NCBI GenBank assembly: GCA_020186115.1
Contig: WSYJ01000081.1
Location: forward strand, 372,001-436,000
Length of the DNA stretch: 64,000 nucleotides
Reading direction: 5' to 3'
From: Histomonas meleagridis
Lineage: Eukaryota > Parabasalia > Tritrichomonadida > Dientamoebidae
Made by a program: the position numbers and the translations under genes. Below the pieces are notes generated by a model, which made no database searches, was not told the origin of the DNA, and worked only from the letters and a program-made list of their open reading frames with translations. Each line of letters begins with the position of its first letter. The stretch's first letter is position 1. This document shows, piece by piece, positions 40,165 to 51,146 of this stretch.

Positions 40165-40737
40165 TTAGTTTTCATCTTCTGCTTGCTTACGAATTACAAG
40201 TTGGAGATTTGGCGACGCTGGTAAGTCGACGAAAAGATTCCGGACTTCATCAGATTTAGGTGCAGGTTTTTCAACATTTTCGGCAGGTTCCTCTGGCTCA
40301 TCTTTCTTTTCTTTAAGTGTTTCAAGGTTAGCTTTTAATTGATTGATCTTACGCTTATATCTAGACAATGCTTCTTTGATAAGTTTATCTTCCTTATCAT
40401 TAACTTTAGCTTGTTCAAACTTGAATTTTTCAAGTGTTTCTCTCATTTCATTATATTTAGAAGCATCTATTCTTGTATCTGCTGATTCGTCATTTTGTTT
40501 CTTTAGTTTTGAGTTAGATTTCTGAACTCTTTTACAACTTTCACGAATTAGCTTCACCATTTTTTTGATATCCTTTATTGTTTTTTGATTATTGTTTACG
40601 ACTTCTTTTAGATTTTTGATTTTTTCTGTCTGACTTTGTTTTTCTTTTTTAAGGCTTTCAACTTGAGCCCTTGCTTCCTTCAATGCTTCCTCAAGTTCTT
40701 GTGCCTGCTTTTCTAGTTCTTCATCTGAAACAGACAT
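40165..40737 (-). CDS. Small coiled-coil protein, function unknown
   Basis: The first ATG (40737-40735, MSVSDEELEKQAQELEEALK) gives 190 residues; the open frame extends upstream without an ATG. Residues ~5-150 form a near-continuous acidic/basic heptad coiled coil (LKKEKQSQTEKIKNLKEVV). A Pro/Glu linker (EPEEPAENVEKPAPK) is followed by a short C-terminal segment, VRNLFVDLPASPNLQLVIRK. No signal peptide or membrane helix is present. Possibly a tether or a cytoskeletal linker, but I do not recognise a family. It lies tail-to-head behind alpha-COP on the same strand, 86 bases apart. Confidence 0.75.
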   Translation of the reverse strand: MSVSDEELEKQAQELEEALKEARAQVESLKKEKQSQTEKIKNLKEVVNNNQKTIKDIKKMVKLIRESCKRVQKSNSKLKKQNDESADTRIDASKYNEMRETLEKFKFEQAKVNDKEDKLIKEALSRYKRKINQLKANLETLKEKKDEPEEPAENVEKPAPKSDEVRNLFVDLPASPNLQLVIRKQAEDEN

Positions 40738-40822
40738 TTTTCTTTTTTTTAATTTTTTCTCAAAAAGCGAAAACCGTTTATCGAGGCACCCTAAAAACAC
40801 ATCACAAAATAATTTTCTTTCT

Positions 40823-43800
40823 TTATTTTAATGAATGAATAATTTTAATTCCTGAACATTTCTTTCCTATTTCCGACACATTACAAATTGGGCAAATTTT
40901 TCCTTTATGTTGCGGTAAGAAACAAGCACCACATAAAGGACATTTCAAATGATTCTTACCTCTATAAATTGGTTTCATCGACAAAGCGCAAATTTCGAAT
41001 GGATTTCTTTCATCATATTCAACATTATATTGATTTGTCCCTTTTTGTTGAATCAAAGCCAAAGCAGTCTGTGCTTGTTTTGCCACTTTTTCGGGTGGGG
41101 CCAAATTCAATAACCGCGAGCAAACGGTCTTCGCCGATAGGTAATTGCCTGCTCTCATTGTCACCCTCATCGCTGACTGTAGCACTATTCTTAAGTGTGA
41201 AGGAATCAATTTCAAGTGTGTTAAGTAAAGGGCCAATTCAATAGCCCTTGCTTGGTTTGATTCAGTTTTTCTTGTAGTTTCTAAGTTTACAGCTAAACAA
41301 TAATTCTTCGCTATATCAATTATCTCCAAAAGTTTTTGTTCTTCTTCATGAGTGTTCACAGTTAACAACATAACTTTATGTATTATTGTTTGCGATAAAG
41401 TTCGACATTCGATGAATTTACCTTTGTGGAACATTACGAAAAGTTCTTTGATCAAATCTTCGATAATTTGTTTCTGTGAGAATATATGGGGAATAATTTG
41501 GTTCCGATATTTAGTTGACAATGGTATAGTCATCACGTTATAATTCCAAGTTATCGACGCGTTATTCATTACGTAATAACTTACGAATAATTCGCGTAAT
41601 TGTTCAATGTTCTTCGCGGCGATTTGTTGATTTAATAATATTAATGCTGTTGAGAAATCACCGGCTGCGACATATTCGCCTGCTGTTTGTGCGTTCTTTA
41701 TCCATTTCTGATGTATCGATTCGCCTATAGTTGGCGGTGTATAATAAGATGAGTTCAAATATGTTGTATCTGTTGTTGGTTCGATATCAATGTCGACATC
41801 CCAACCTTCGCCTTCTTCAACTTCATCATTATCATTGTTCTCTTCATTTTGATTAATTCCTTCTAATAAGTCATCATTATCTGAGTTCCATCCTTCATTT
41901 TCATCATCTTCATCAATGATATCTGTTGTAGATATTATGTTATTAGTATTACTAACGCCAACTGTTGGCCAATCTTTTAATATCGATTTCCCATATTCGA
42001 TTTTTAATGTTGGCGAATCAATGATTTCGATATTTGGTAATGATGAGTTTATAATTTTATGAATAGCTTCATCATCATTAGACCAAAGTGAATATAATAA
42101 TGAATTTGTTTGTTTCGAAAGTTTTTGTAATTTCTCTGATTCGCCTGTGATTAAATATAAAAATGCTAATGAATCGAAGTCATTACCTTTCTTCATTGAT
42201 GTTTCAGCTAATTCGAATCGTCCATTATTTAATGCTTCTTTCGCAAGTTTCTTATATATTTCAGGATCATTTAATTCATCGGCTGCTTTTGATGCAGTTT
42301 CAAAATCTTGCGCTTCTAATGACATTTCAAATTTAGATTTCGGATCTTGTGCTAATGAAGCTGCTATATCATATCGTCCATGATTAGCAGCAAATTCCAT
42401 AATCGCAAATCCAATTGGAGGCTTCTTAGCTATTATTCGTTTGGCATCAATATCAGAGTGATTATTCATTAATGAAGATTTAAGTTTTAATTCGCCCATT
42501 TCAATTTCACGTTTAAATAATGCGCCATCACTATTAACAAACCAAGCTGTTTCATTACATGCTTTAATGATATATAAAACACTTGGAAGTGAACATATAA
42601 TTCCACTTTCGGATTTGATAATATATTTTAGGTGATTACGTGTTGTAAATAAAACTTCTTTACCACACCAACAACAACTTTTGATTTTATCAGAATTATG
42701 AAATATGTTATAATCTGTTAAATCAACTTTGGATGTTAATATACAATTCGAATTTCGTACACATATTCTTTCGCGTTTATCATCAAAACTAATCGATTTG
42801 GAATCAGGAAATGGTATTTCAGTAATAGTCTTTGAACGAACTACATCAAATAATATTAAGGATTCATGTGTAGATAAATATACTCTTTGTGCTGATGCTG
42901 TAAAGATTCGTGAAGTTATTGGAATTGGAATTTGTCGTGATGAGACACCACCATATTCATTAATTATTAATTTATCTTTCGTCTCTGATAATGATGCAAT
43001 TGAGGAACGAGATAACCATACAGAAGAAGTGCCTTCTCCTTTAATTATTGGTGATTTCATTTTCATATCAACAATTTCATGTTCTTTGCTTGAAGATACT
43101 AATGCAAGTCCTCGTGCTGTATTCCATGATACACTTGTAGCTTGCGATTGTATTGATATTGGTTCTTCATTTTCTTTAGAAACTACATCAGTTAAATGTA
43201 ATTTTTTATCTTGGACCCATAATATTGAATTTCCTTGAACATCATAAGGTAAACGTTCTTTGGCAAATTTCAATATTATTAATCCATGATCATGTCCTAA
43301 TGCTACTAATGCATTTTTAGGATGACAAGTACAATACCATATGCGTGATCCAGGCGTATCATATCGGGCAATTTGTTGATACGAATTCCCATCAAATAAC
43401 CGTAAAGTTCCATCGTCTGATGTCGTTACAATGGTTGATGTGGATTTATGAAAACAAACACATGTAACAGGACCATTATGTGTGGTAATGACACGTGTGA
43501 ATTTGGCTTCATTGCCATAAAATGTAAAAAGTTTAACTGTGCAATCTTCACCTCCTGAAATGAGTTTGTTACCATTTGGATCCCATGCAACAGTATCAGC
43601 ACCATCTGGATGTTCTTCAAGTTCACATGTGAGTGTGGCATTACTGTCTGTAGGGAATAATGCAGAATCAGCATCTTGTGACATTGATGAATCTAAAAGA
43701 CTAGAAATATCAAAAACACGAACTAAATCATCTAAACAAGCAGTAGCAACAAGAGGCTTCACAGGATTAAAACTGGCTGACATAACAACATAAGTATGTT

Positions 43801-44203
43801 CATCAATAATTGATATGCACTTACGATTTTGCCAATTCCAGATACGAACTGTTGAATCATCAGAAGAAGATACAAGAAGTGGATGAACTGAATGGAATTC
43901 AACACTACGAACAAAATCTGTATGACCATTTAAAGAAAATAATTTGCTACGCTTTTGCCAATTGTAAATAATAATTTCTCCAGTATCTGTACCACATGCA
44001 AATATTGGTTGAGTTGGATGAAATGCTACACACCTTACAGGATATCCACCTTTAGTCACTGAAAAATTTGCTAATTCTGCACCAATCGAATAATCATAAA
44101 GATAAACTTTTCCTACATATGTGCTAAATAATATGTATGGTCGAACTGGATGAAAAGAAATGCCTTTGACTCTATCTGTTTCGAGTTCTAGCTTGACTTG
44201 CAT
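40823..44203 (-). CDS. COPA: Coatomer subunit alpha (alpha-COP)
   Basis: ATG at 44203-44201 gives 1126 residues, a little short of the usual ~1200. Residues 1-320 form the first WD40 propeller (KGISFHPVRPYILFSTYVG; LFSLNGHTDFVRSVEFHSVH; VSSSDDSTVRIWNW), followed by a second propeller, an alpha-solenoid (about 580-760) and an acidic linker with EDDENEGWNSDNDDLLEG. The C-terminal epsilon-COP-binding domain ends in the characteristic zinc-binding region CPLCGACFLPQHKGKICPIC (four cysteines). Alpha-COP is part of the COPI B-subcomplex that recognises KKxx-type cargo and drives Golgi-to-ER and intra-Golgi traffic; its recruitment depends on Arf activated by Sec7 GEFs such as the one at 26250. Confidence 0.96.
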   Translation of the reverse strand: MQVKLELETDRVKGISFHPVRPYILFSTYVGKVYLYDYSIGAELANFSVTKGGYPVRCVAFHPTQPIFACGTDTGEIIIYNWQKRSKLFSLNGHTDFVRSVEFHSVHPLLVSSSDDSTVRIWNWQNRKCISIIDEHTYVVMSASFNPVKPLVATACLDDLVRVFDISSLLDSSMSQDADSALFPTDSNATLTCELEEHPDGADTVAWDPNGNKLISGGEDCTVKLFTFYGNEAKFTRVITTHNGPVTCVCFHKSTSTIVTTSDDGTLRLFDGNSYQQIARYDTPGSRIWYCTCHPKNALVALGHDHGLIILKFAKERLPYDVQGNSILWVQDKKLHLTDVVSKENEEPISIQSQATSVSWNTARGLALVSSSKEHEIVDMKMKSPIIKGEGTSSVWLSRSSIASLSETKDKLIINEYGGVSSRQIPIPITSRIFTASAQRVYLSTHESLILFDVVRSKTITEIPFPDSKSISFDDKRERICVRNSNCILTSKVDLTDYNIFHNSDKIKSCCWCGKEVLFTTRNHLKYIIKSESGIICSLPSVLYIIKACNETAWFVNSDGALFKREIEMGELKLKSSLMNNHSDIDAKRIIAKKPPIGFAIMEFAANHGRYDIAASLAQDPKSKFEMSLEAQDFETASKAADELNDPEIYKKLAKEALNNGRFELAETSMKKGNDFDSLAFLYLITGESEKLQKLSKQTNSLLYSLWSNDDEAIHKIINSSLPNIEIIDSPTLKIEYGKSILKDWPTVGVSNTNNIISTTDIIDEDDENEGWNSDNDDLLEGINQNEENNDNDEVEEGEGWDVDIDIEPTTDTTYLNSSYYTPPTIGESIHQKWIKNAQTAGEYVAAGDFSTALILLNQQIAAKNIEQLRELFVSYYVMNNASITWNYNVMTIPLSTKYRNQIIPHIFSQKQIIEDLIKELFVMFHKGKFIECRTLSQTIIHKVMLLTVNTHEEEQKLLEIIDIAKNYCLAVNLETTRKTESNQARAIELALYLTHLKLIPSHLRIVLQSAMRVTMRAGNYLSAKTVCSRLLNLAPPEKVAKQAQTALALIQQKGTNQYNVEYDERNPFEICALSMKPIYRGKNHLKCPLCGACFLPQHKGKICPICNVSEIGKKCSGIKIIHSLK

Positions 44204-45022
44204 CCAAATAAATCAAACGTTAAATAGGGCACCTCAAAAAATTGGAAATGGGGTACCCTGATAATAAAACGATAGTTTTCATCATGCTTTCTACAGCTAT
44301 AAACATGTTAGGTGTTAATATTTATTTGAATATTTTTTATGGCTCATGTTTAATTTTAATACATTTAATAAAAATTGTTTCAGAAATTGCTAAGAAACTG
44401 AATAAGAATTATGAAAACGTCATTTTGTGAATAATGATATTAATGCTATGTATTTTATCATTTTATATTACATAAATTTTTTTTTGTGTTAAACCAAATA
44501 AAACTCTACTATGTCACTTAAATAAATTTTATAAAATAAATTAGAAATATTTTTAAAATAAAATTTATTTTTTATAATTTTTATTAAGATCCATGGAAAT
44601 TCACAAATATTTATCTCAAAAATATAAATATTGTCTGTCCAATTTCTTAGAATGAATATGTCTTTCTTTTGGCAGCAATATAACAAAATGTAAAAACTCA
44701 TGAATTTTACACATTGTTGTTAGCATCTTTTAAATCTCATGATTAATATCAAAACATAATTAAATATTTGATTTCAAAGTATTGTCTATTGCTATTTCCT
44801 GTGAGGATAAAAACAGTCATCGTTAAAAAATCGATAAAAAATTATCAAATGATTTTGTAATCAAGTGTAATCATCCCTTCTCGGAGCACTTTTCCCGTAC
44901 ATTGAATTTTTGTTCATCGTCTTGATCTTTTCTTAGAACGGATTTTATTCGATTCAATATTTTGTAAATCATACAATATTTTTCTGTTCAAATATTTGAA
45001 ATATTTGCTTTTCACCAAAAAA
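44204..45022. other. Divergent intergenic region, alpha-COP (-) and RapGAP protein (+)
   Basis: About 820 AT-rich bases. AACGATA occurs at 44268-44274, 65-71 bases from the alpha-COP start. No supported gene; short frames are low-complexity. Confidence 0.45.
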
Positions 45023-48000
45023 ATGGGTGGAGACAATCACCTAATGAAATCAATTTTAAATGACCCTAAATTTGATGTCCAAGAACTTGTCACAAACAAT
45101 CTTTCTGATTTCTGGAATTCTCTTTTAGCCTATTTTGTTCATTCTTCTTCAAAAAAAGAAGGTTTATTCAAAAAGAAAAAGTCACAAATAGACACCAAAA
45201 AGGTTCTTAATGTTTTACAAAAGGTAATAAATAATTTACATCCTTTATACATTAAGCCTGATGATTATCCAAAAATTGTGACAATTTTTCGATTTTTACT
45301 TCACGCTAATTCTCCTACGTCTTTTTTACAACAAACTCAACAGCTTTTCTTCAAATTAATTATCATTATTCCTCCTGAAAATTTTGCAACCATTAGAGAA
45401 AGACCAACTCTTTTCATAAATATTTTTCCATTTCTCAAGTTTGTTCGCAACAATGAAGAACGTGATTTATGTCAATTGCATTGTATTCAAGGTTCTGTAT
45501 CATTATTTCCAAAAGGTCCAGGAAAAGAACAAGCTGATAATTATGTACTTGTAAAATCCATTTTTAGCTTTGTTCTCGATAATTATGGCAAACGTGAAGC
45601 TGTTTGTAAAGATTTATTATTTGAGTCATTATTTCAGATTGTATACTACGAAGCAGCAACACAAGTACAGTTCCCCAATTTTGGGTTTGGTTTTCTTCAT
45701 GATGTTCCCATTGAATTTTCTGATATGACATATGAATTTTTATCCACATTCAAAGGTGAAGTTAGCTTCTTTTGTCCCGATGCCATTCATACTCGCTTCT
45801 TCCTCAGCATTTTGGAAGATATTGCCAAGCGTATGAATCCAAATCAACAATCACTAATTTTACAATATCTCAAGAAAATCACAATGTCTAATCGAACTAT
45901 GACAATCATATCCAAAGAAGCACCAGATCTTATTGGTAACTTCTTCCATATTTCACGTTTTTCCACAACTGTCCAAGTTGAAGATCGACAAATTATACTT
46001 AATGACTTAAAAGATTTTTTGATTTCATTTCTTAATGTAATTCTTACAAAGATGAATTCCTCTGAATTAGTTACATATTTCAGTTATTTCTTTATCCAAT
46101 TTGAACGCGATCAATATTTCTTATGTTCATTTTATCCTGTTTTATTATCCATTTTATTTAATACTAATAATCGTGATAAAGAAATCTGGAATTTAATTGT
46201 CGATAATATTCGACGATCAGAGTTAATATCATATTGTAATGCATGTTTTGCGCAATATTTAGCGTTACTTGAATTTCCATTATTATTTGGAATTGATCGC
46301 GAGTCAACGTTAAGAGAAGTTGATACCATCAATCAACGCATTAAACGTAATAAGAATGATACACGTTATAGTTATTTCTTAGATAACATCATGGATATAT
46401 TATCAGATCCAGCGAGTTATTTTGGTAAAGTTGATTATGTATGGAAAGGTAATCGAGATGATAGTTATTTCTTATTAAAGCCATTTATCCAATTTGAAGA
46501 GAATGAAGAAATCCAAAATGTACAATCAATGATAGATTTTTATTTAGGCTTATTTGATTGTTATAAAAATGTTAATAATAAAGATGATCAAATTCGATTA
46601 TATTCGACACATATCGCATATTTTTATGCATTAGCACAATTATTCCGGATACCTCCATCTATTAAGAATGATCATATTATATTAATCTCTAGATCAGCAA
46701 ATCGATTGTTTAATGGAGTTATGCAAAATAATGTTGAAATTACAATTGCAAGTTTTGATATATTATGTGATTTATTATTAAATTCCGAAATTAAACGATT
46801 CTTAGGAGCCGATTCTTTAATGGGATGGTATTCATGTTTAACATTTTGTTTATTACATTCGAATAAAGACCTTTCAATGAAAGCATTCCAAATGATTGGA
46901 TCTACTATAACAATTGGTTTTATAGGTAGTTCAATATTAATACCAACTGTGATATCATATGCTGAAATTAATTCCGCAATATATCAATTAGCATTCTTTG
47001 CTTCATTACCTATCTTTGAGAATAATAATATCAATAATTCACATTTGATTAGTATTATGCAAAAGGTTATTAATAAAAATAAAGCTATACTTCGTAGAGA
47101 TGCAAATGATATATTAACTAAACCAATTAATGATTTAATGAAACGAGTTCAAGCAGTTATATATAAAATTACAAACATAGCAATCAAAGAAAAGAAATTC
47201 ATTGAAATAATTCCAGTACATTCAATGATCATTGTAAGTGAATTAGTTAAAGAGAAACCTAATGAAGATTTAGTATGTAAATCAATAGAATTCTTATTAT
47301 CAGCAGCTGAATCACGAAATGATGAAGCTACATTAATATTACGAGATTTACTTATCACTTATGAAAGACCATTAAAGAACTTAACGAAATTCCAATCAGT
47401 ATATAATAAAATTATATTTTTGATATCAGTATCACTTGTCGAACAATATGAATATATATTACATGTCTTTAGTTTAGTAACAGAAGCATTTATACATTAT
47501 CCAGAATATGCAATTAAAGCAAAACAAGTCGAACCATTTGCTAAAAGATTAATATCAATACAAAATGATCAAAATGTACCAGTCGAATTACGGATACAAG
47601 TTACTTTATTATTAACTAAATTAGCAGTTGAGTTTAAAGCATATCCAACAACTTATTCACCTGTTTGTAAACATCCATCACGACCAGATGAAACATTTGA
47701 TGATAATAATATCTATTATTATCAAAATGAAATGAATTTATATGGTAATAATATAATTCATTATGAACGTAAAGAAAAAGGTAATTTTATCATTGGTACA
47801 TATCCAGAAGGTTATTCATATTATTGGGAATTTAATTCGCCAAAAGGATTTTATGAGAAAGAATCATCTCCAATGTTTTCATTACCAGAAGTAACGAATA
47901 ATACTTCAAATAATAATGTAACAAATCCAAATCATTCATTTTCAAGTCGATTTAATGACCTTATGCAAAAAGAATTACAAAATAAAAAACAAGAAGATAT

Positions 48001-48934
48001 CGCACGTAATGAACAAGAGCCATTTAAACGAGCTAATGAACGATTTAAGACAAATAATTCGAAGCCTAAAACTTATCGATCATCAACACCTAATAAAGAA
48101 ACATTTGATGACTTCTCATCAATTGTTCAAACAATTGGAATACCATTGAATGAATCGACAATGCTATTCCCTGAAATGTCGGAGATGTTAAAAGTTAAAT
48201 ATCTCAACAAACATATACGTGATTTCTATTCTAAGATTGCGATTGTATACATTGCTAAAAACAAGAAAAATCAGAACGAAATATTATCGACAGGTTGGAC
48301 AGCAGCGTCTCCGTTATTTAAAGAGTTTTTAAGTGGCATTGGATGGAACATTGACTTAGTTACGCACTATGGTTATGATGGCCTTTTCGATATGAAGAAG
48401 TTTACTAATGGTAAGTCATCGATATATTATGCTGATTCTAATTGCCAAATAATGTATCATGTTTCACCTTTAATACCAAATAGTTTAAAGGATGAACAAC
48501 AAATTTATAAGAAAAGACATATTGGTAATGATCATACACACATAGTATGGTGCGAAGATAATGAAGATTATGATATTAATATGATAACTTCGCAGTTTAA
48601 TATGGTGCATATAGTAATATATCCTTTGCAAACTGGTCTGTTTAGAGTCGAAGTGAAAAGTAAAAGCGAAGTCGGATGGTTCGGGCCGCTGAGGAATTCG
48701 ATAATTGTAACAAAAAGAGAATTGCCTTCTTTGGTGAGATTAACATCAATAAGTTCAATGGTCAGAATTAATGAAACGCAAACGCCATTCACTGTGATCC
48801 CACCAAGAGGAATCCAAACAATGAACGAAATTAAGGAAAGCATAGCAACGTATACGCCAAAATATGATTCAAGAACTTTTATACATATGGACTTAACTGA
48901 ACCAAACCAAACACAAAAAAAGAAAATGGAATAA
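45023..48934 (+). CDS. Large helical protein with C-terminal Rap/Ran-GAP domain (RalGAP-alpha/tuberin-like)
   Basis: The first ATG (45023, MGGDNHLMKSILND) gives 1303 residues; the open frame upstream lacks ATG. Residues 1-~880 are helical repeats. The segment ~880-1030 is polar and Asn/Lys-rich. Residues ~1060-1270 match the Rap/Ran-GAP fold: FLSGIGWNIDLVTHYGYDGL, then IYYADSNCQIMYHVSPLIP, the asparagine-thumb helix RHIGNDHTHIVWCED (N1169), the strand VHIVIYPLQTGLFRVEV and EVGWFGPLRNSIIV. Such GAPs use an Asn, not Arg, to speed GTP hydrolysis on Rap, Ral or Rheb. Size and order fit RalGAP-alpha or TSC2 with an N-terminal solenoid for a partner subunit. The substrate GTPase cannot be told from sequence. 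Confidence 0.9.
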   Translation: MGGDNHLMKSILNDPKFDVQELVTNNLSDFWNSLLAYFVHSSSKKEGLFKKKKSQIDTKKVLNVLQKVINNLHPLYIKPDDYPKIVTIFRFLLHANSPTSFLQQTQQLFFKLIIIIPPENFATIRERPTLFINIFPFLKFVRNNEERDLCQLHCIQGSVSLFPKGPGKEQADNYVLVKSIFSFVLDNYGKREAVCKDLLFESLFQIVYYEAATQVQFPNFGFGFLHDVPIEFSDMTYEFLSTFKGEVSFFCPDAIHTRFFLSILEDIAKRMNPNQQSLILQYLKKITMSNRTMTIISKEAPDLIGNFFHISRFSTTVQVEDRQIILNDLKDFLISFLNVILTKMNSSELVTYFSYFFIQFERDQYFLCSFYPVLLSILFNTNNRDKEIWNLIVDNIRRSELISYCNACFAQYLALLEFPLLFGIDRESTLREVDTINQRIKRNKNDTRYSYFLDNIMDILSDPASYFGKVDYVWKGNRDDSYFLLKPFIQFEENEEIQNVQSMIDFYLGLFDCYKNVNNKDDQIRLYSTHIAYFYALAQLFRIPPSIKNDHIILISRSANRLFNGVMQNNVEITIASFDILCDLLLNSEIKRFLGADSLMGWYSCLTFCLLHSNKDLSMKAFQMIGSTITIGFIGSSILIPTVISYAEINSAIYQLAFFASLPIFENNNINNSHLISIMQKVINKNKAILRRDANDILTKPINDLMKRVQAVIYKITNIAIKEKKFIEIIPVHSMIIVSELVKEKPNEDLVCKSIEFLLSAAESRNDEATLILRDLLITYERPLKNLTKFQSVYNKIIFLISVSLVEQYEYILHVFSLVTEAFIHYPEYAIKAKQVEPFAKRLISIQNDQNVPVELRIQVTLLLTKLAVEFKAYPTTYSPVCKHPSRPDETFDDNNIYYYQNEMNLYGNNIIHYERKEKGNFIIGTYPEGYSYYWEFNSPKGFYEKESSPMFSLPEVTNNTSNNNVTNPNHSFSSRFNDLMQKELQNKKQEDIARNEQEPFKRANERFKTNNSKPKTYRSSTPNKETFDDFSSIVQTIGIPLNESTMLFPEMSEMLKVKYLNKHIRDFYSKIAIVYIAKNKKNQNEILSTGWTAASPLFKEFLSGIGWNIDLVTHYGYDGLFDMKKFTNGKSSIYYADSNCQIMYHVSPLIPNSLKDEQQIYKKRHIGNDHTHIVWCEDNEDYDINMITSQFNMVHIVIYPLQTGLFRVEVKSKSEVGWFGPLRNSIIVTKRELPSLVRLTSISSMVRINETQTPFTVIPPRGIQTMNEIKESIATYTPKYDSRTFIHMDLTEPNQTQKKKME

Positions 48935-49139
48935 ATAAAAAAAAAGACAAAGTAGTGAATTCCACTTTTTGAACACATTTTTTAACGTTTTTTCGTTTTT
49001 TTGTTCGTTTTAATCATTGCGTAAAGTACCGAAAAATTGTTGACACGTTACGAAAAGCCAATCCGCTAATTTCGTCTTTTTCTATGCAAAAAACCGCCCA
49101 ACACAATCTCCCATTGAAAAATATGTAAACGGAAATTCG
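48935..49139. other. Intergenic
   Basis: Short gap between two same-strand genes; ends in a stop context TAAATAAA that fits the trichomonad UAAA polyadenylation signal. Confidence 0.35.
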
Positions 49140-50396
49140 ATGATTGATCAACAAACGAAGTTCAGTCCAATGAGTAACTTCTCAAAGCTCCAGGCATCTA
49201 GAAACAAAGATTTCGCATATGATGAAAAAAATATTAAGCTAAATTCAGTTTCAGAAATAAATGTTTATTTCATTAAACTTAGAAACCCAAAACATTGCTT
49301 AGAAGCTGCAATTAGATTGACAAAGATAGCTGAAAGACAACAATTTACTGTATCTACAAAAAAGTTTGATGATATGTTTTATGTTATTAATAATGCTAAC
49401 GAATTTCTTGCACAAAGAGAAAAACTTAATGTCTCCCAAAGAAGTAGATCATCGTTTTCTCATTTTTGTGAAGAAAAAGTGGTTTCTTGTGACAATCAAA
49501 TTGTTAATCAAATTCTAATTTTGTTGAACAAAATTTGTTCATTCCAAGATTTTTACTTTATCAATGAGATATGTGAAAGGCACCTTCACAAGCTTTATTT
49601 ACTGCTTCCTTCACCTTTAGCTTTCAAAATTATTGGAAAAATTGTCTTAAAGAAGTTAGAGATGGCATCTTACATCATCATGCTTGGCTTTGACAACATT
49701 GTTTCCATGATTACACCTAACTTAACTCCATTATTTATATGGTTTCTTGGAAGTTTTGCATTTTTCCCAGAATTAAATGAGCAAATGCTCCCATATTACC
49801 AACACTTCTTTATAAATGGAGCATTATCCAAAGAAGGAATTCTTCAAAAGTATGGATTTGACTCTTTATCAATACTAGCCAAAAATTCAATTGAGATGAG
49901 GAACTTCCTCATTAGGCACCAGTCGCTTCCTGCAATCCTTAGCAACCCACCAGTTAATGCCGATTGCTTAAATAAGATGTTTTTGTTCATATCTGTTTTA
50001 CTTGATTCACCAGAATCAACACTTCTTGGAAATCCAACTGTTTCTTCTCTTCTTAAAATGGCATTCTCTCCTGAACGAATTGATAATCTTCTTGAAGCAT
50101 TAGAAATATTATTAAAATTCTTAAATCTTGGAATGATTAATTTCTTGGTGGAAAACTCTTTCGACGAAGCACTCTTCATCCTTTACAAGTCGAACATTCC
50201 TTTCCAAGTGCGCAAGAAGATTATGAGCTTGATTTGTAAGGTTTCGACTCTTTGTTCGACTGAACTAAAAATCAAATACATTTTAAACGGCCTCCCGGCG
50301 GTTTTGACAGATGCTATTGAAGAAGAAGATGAAATTGTACAAAATGATGTAACAGATTGTATTGATGCACTTTCTAAAAAATGCACAAATATGTGA
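49140..50396 (+). CDS. Armadillo/importin-alpha-like protein, C-terminus frameshifted
   Basis: ATG at 49140 gives 418 residues of helical repeats (EAAIRLTKIAERQQF; ILILLNKICSFQDFYFINEI; LFIWFLGSFAFFPELNEQML) typical of armadillo proteins related to importin alpha. A nuclear-import adaptor role is possible, but no NLS-binding WxxxN array is obvious by eye. The frame ends early (KKCTNM) because the A run 50376-50381 has six A. In the tandem copy of this 3' end (50674-51119) the run has five A, and the protein continues as NAQICDEQAFRDAILYIQGN up to TGA at 50938-50940. The copy-1 C-terminus is therefore probably wrong or newly broken. Confidence 0.75.
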   Translation: MIDQQTKFSPMSNFSKLQASRNKDFAYDEKNIKLNSVSEINVYFIKLRNPKHCLEAAIRLTKIAERQQFTVSTKKFDDMFYVINNANEFLAQREKLNVSQRSRSSFSHFCEEKVVSCDNQIVNQILILLNKICSFQDFYFINEICERHLHKLYLLLPSPLAFKIIGKIVLKKLEMASYIIMLGFDNIVSMITPNLTPLFIWFLGSFAFFPELNEQMLPYYQHFFINGALSKEGILQKYGFDSLSILAKNSIEMRNFLIRHQSLPAILSNPPVNADCLNKMFLFISVLLDSPESTLLGNPTVSSLLKMAFSPERIDNLLEALEILLKFLNLGMINFLVENSFDEALFILYKSNIPFQVRKKIMSLICKVSTLCSTELKIKYILNGLPAVLTDAIEEEDEIVQNDVTDCIDALSKKCTNM

Positions 50397-50673
50397 TGAA
50401 CAAGCATTTCGAGATGCTATTTTTGTATATACAGGGAAATGTTGATTACATACAAAATGACAGAATTGAATATATTTTGACTGAGTTTTGCTGACAAAGC
50501 AATGCTCAATTTGTAAAAGAAATCGGCCTCTAAATAAATGTATTTATCATTTTTATATATTTTTGTCTATAGACACTTTCTTAATTAAATTTTTGGATTT
50601 ACATAAAAAAATTTTTAAATTTATAAAGATTAAGTATAACTAAAAATATGTTTATTAATAATAAATTTAAATA
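50226..50673 (+). repeat. 448-bp tandem duplication, unit 1 (end of armadillo gene)
   Basis: Units 50226-50673 and 50674-51119 run head to tail and agree almost base for base. They cover the last ~60 codons of the gene, its stop and the 3' flank. Unit 1 differs by one extra A (50376-50381) and one extra T (50420-50424), both in runs. Confidence 0.93.
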
Positions 50674-51119
50674 AGCTTGATTTGTAAGGTTTCGACTCTT
50701 TGTTCGACTGAACTAAAAATCAAATACATTTTAAACGGCCTCCCGGCGGTTTTGACAGATGCTATTGAAGAAGAAGATGAAATTGTACAAAATGATGTAA
50801 CAGATTGTATTGATGCACTTTCTAAAAATGCACAAATATGTGATGAACAAGCATTTCGAGATGCTATTTTGTATATACAGGGAAATGTTGATTACATACA
50901 AAATGACAGAATTGAATATATTTTGACTGAGTTTTGCTGACAAAGCAATGCTCATTTTGTAAAAGAAATCGGCCTCTAAATAAATGTATTTATCATTTTT
51001 ATATATTTTTGTCTATAGACACTTTCTTAATTAAATTTTTGGATTTACATAAAAAAATTTTTAAATTTATAAAGATTAAGTATAACTAAAAATATGTTTA
51101 TTAATAATAAATTTAAATA
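50674..51119 (+). repeat. 448-bp tandem duplication, unit 2 (intact C-terminal frame)
   Basis: Second unit. It keeps a frame of 87 codons from ATG 50677 to TGA 50938-50940 that carries the complete C-terminal armadillo helices. As a free-standing unit it has no promoter of its own, so it is more likely a duplicated 3' end than a separate gene. Confidence 0.9.
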
Positions 51120-51146
51120 AAAAAGTTATTCATAAATAACTTTAAT

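Noticed and set aside
50677..50940. A separate 87-residue armadillo protein
   Set aside because: Its DNA is the second unit of a tandem duplication of the previous gene's end and has no own promoter or start context.
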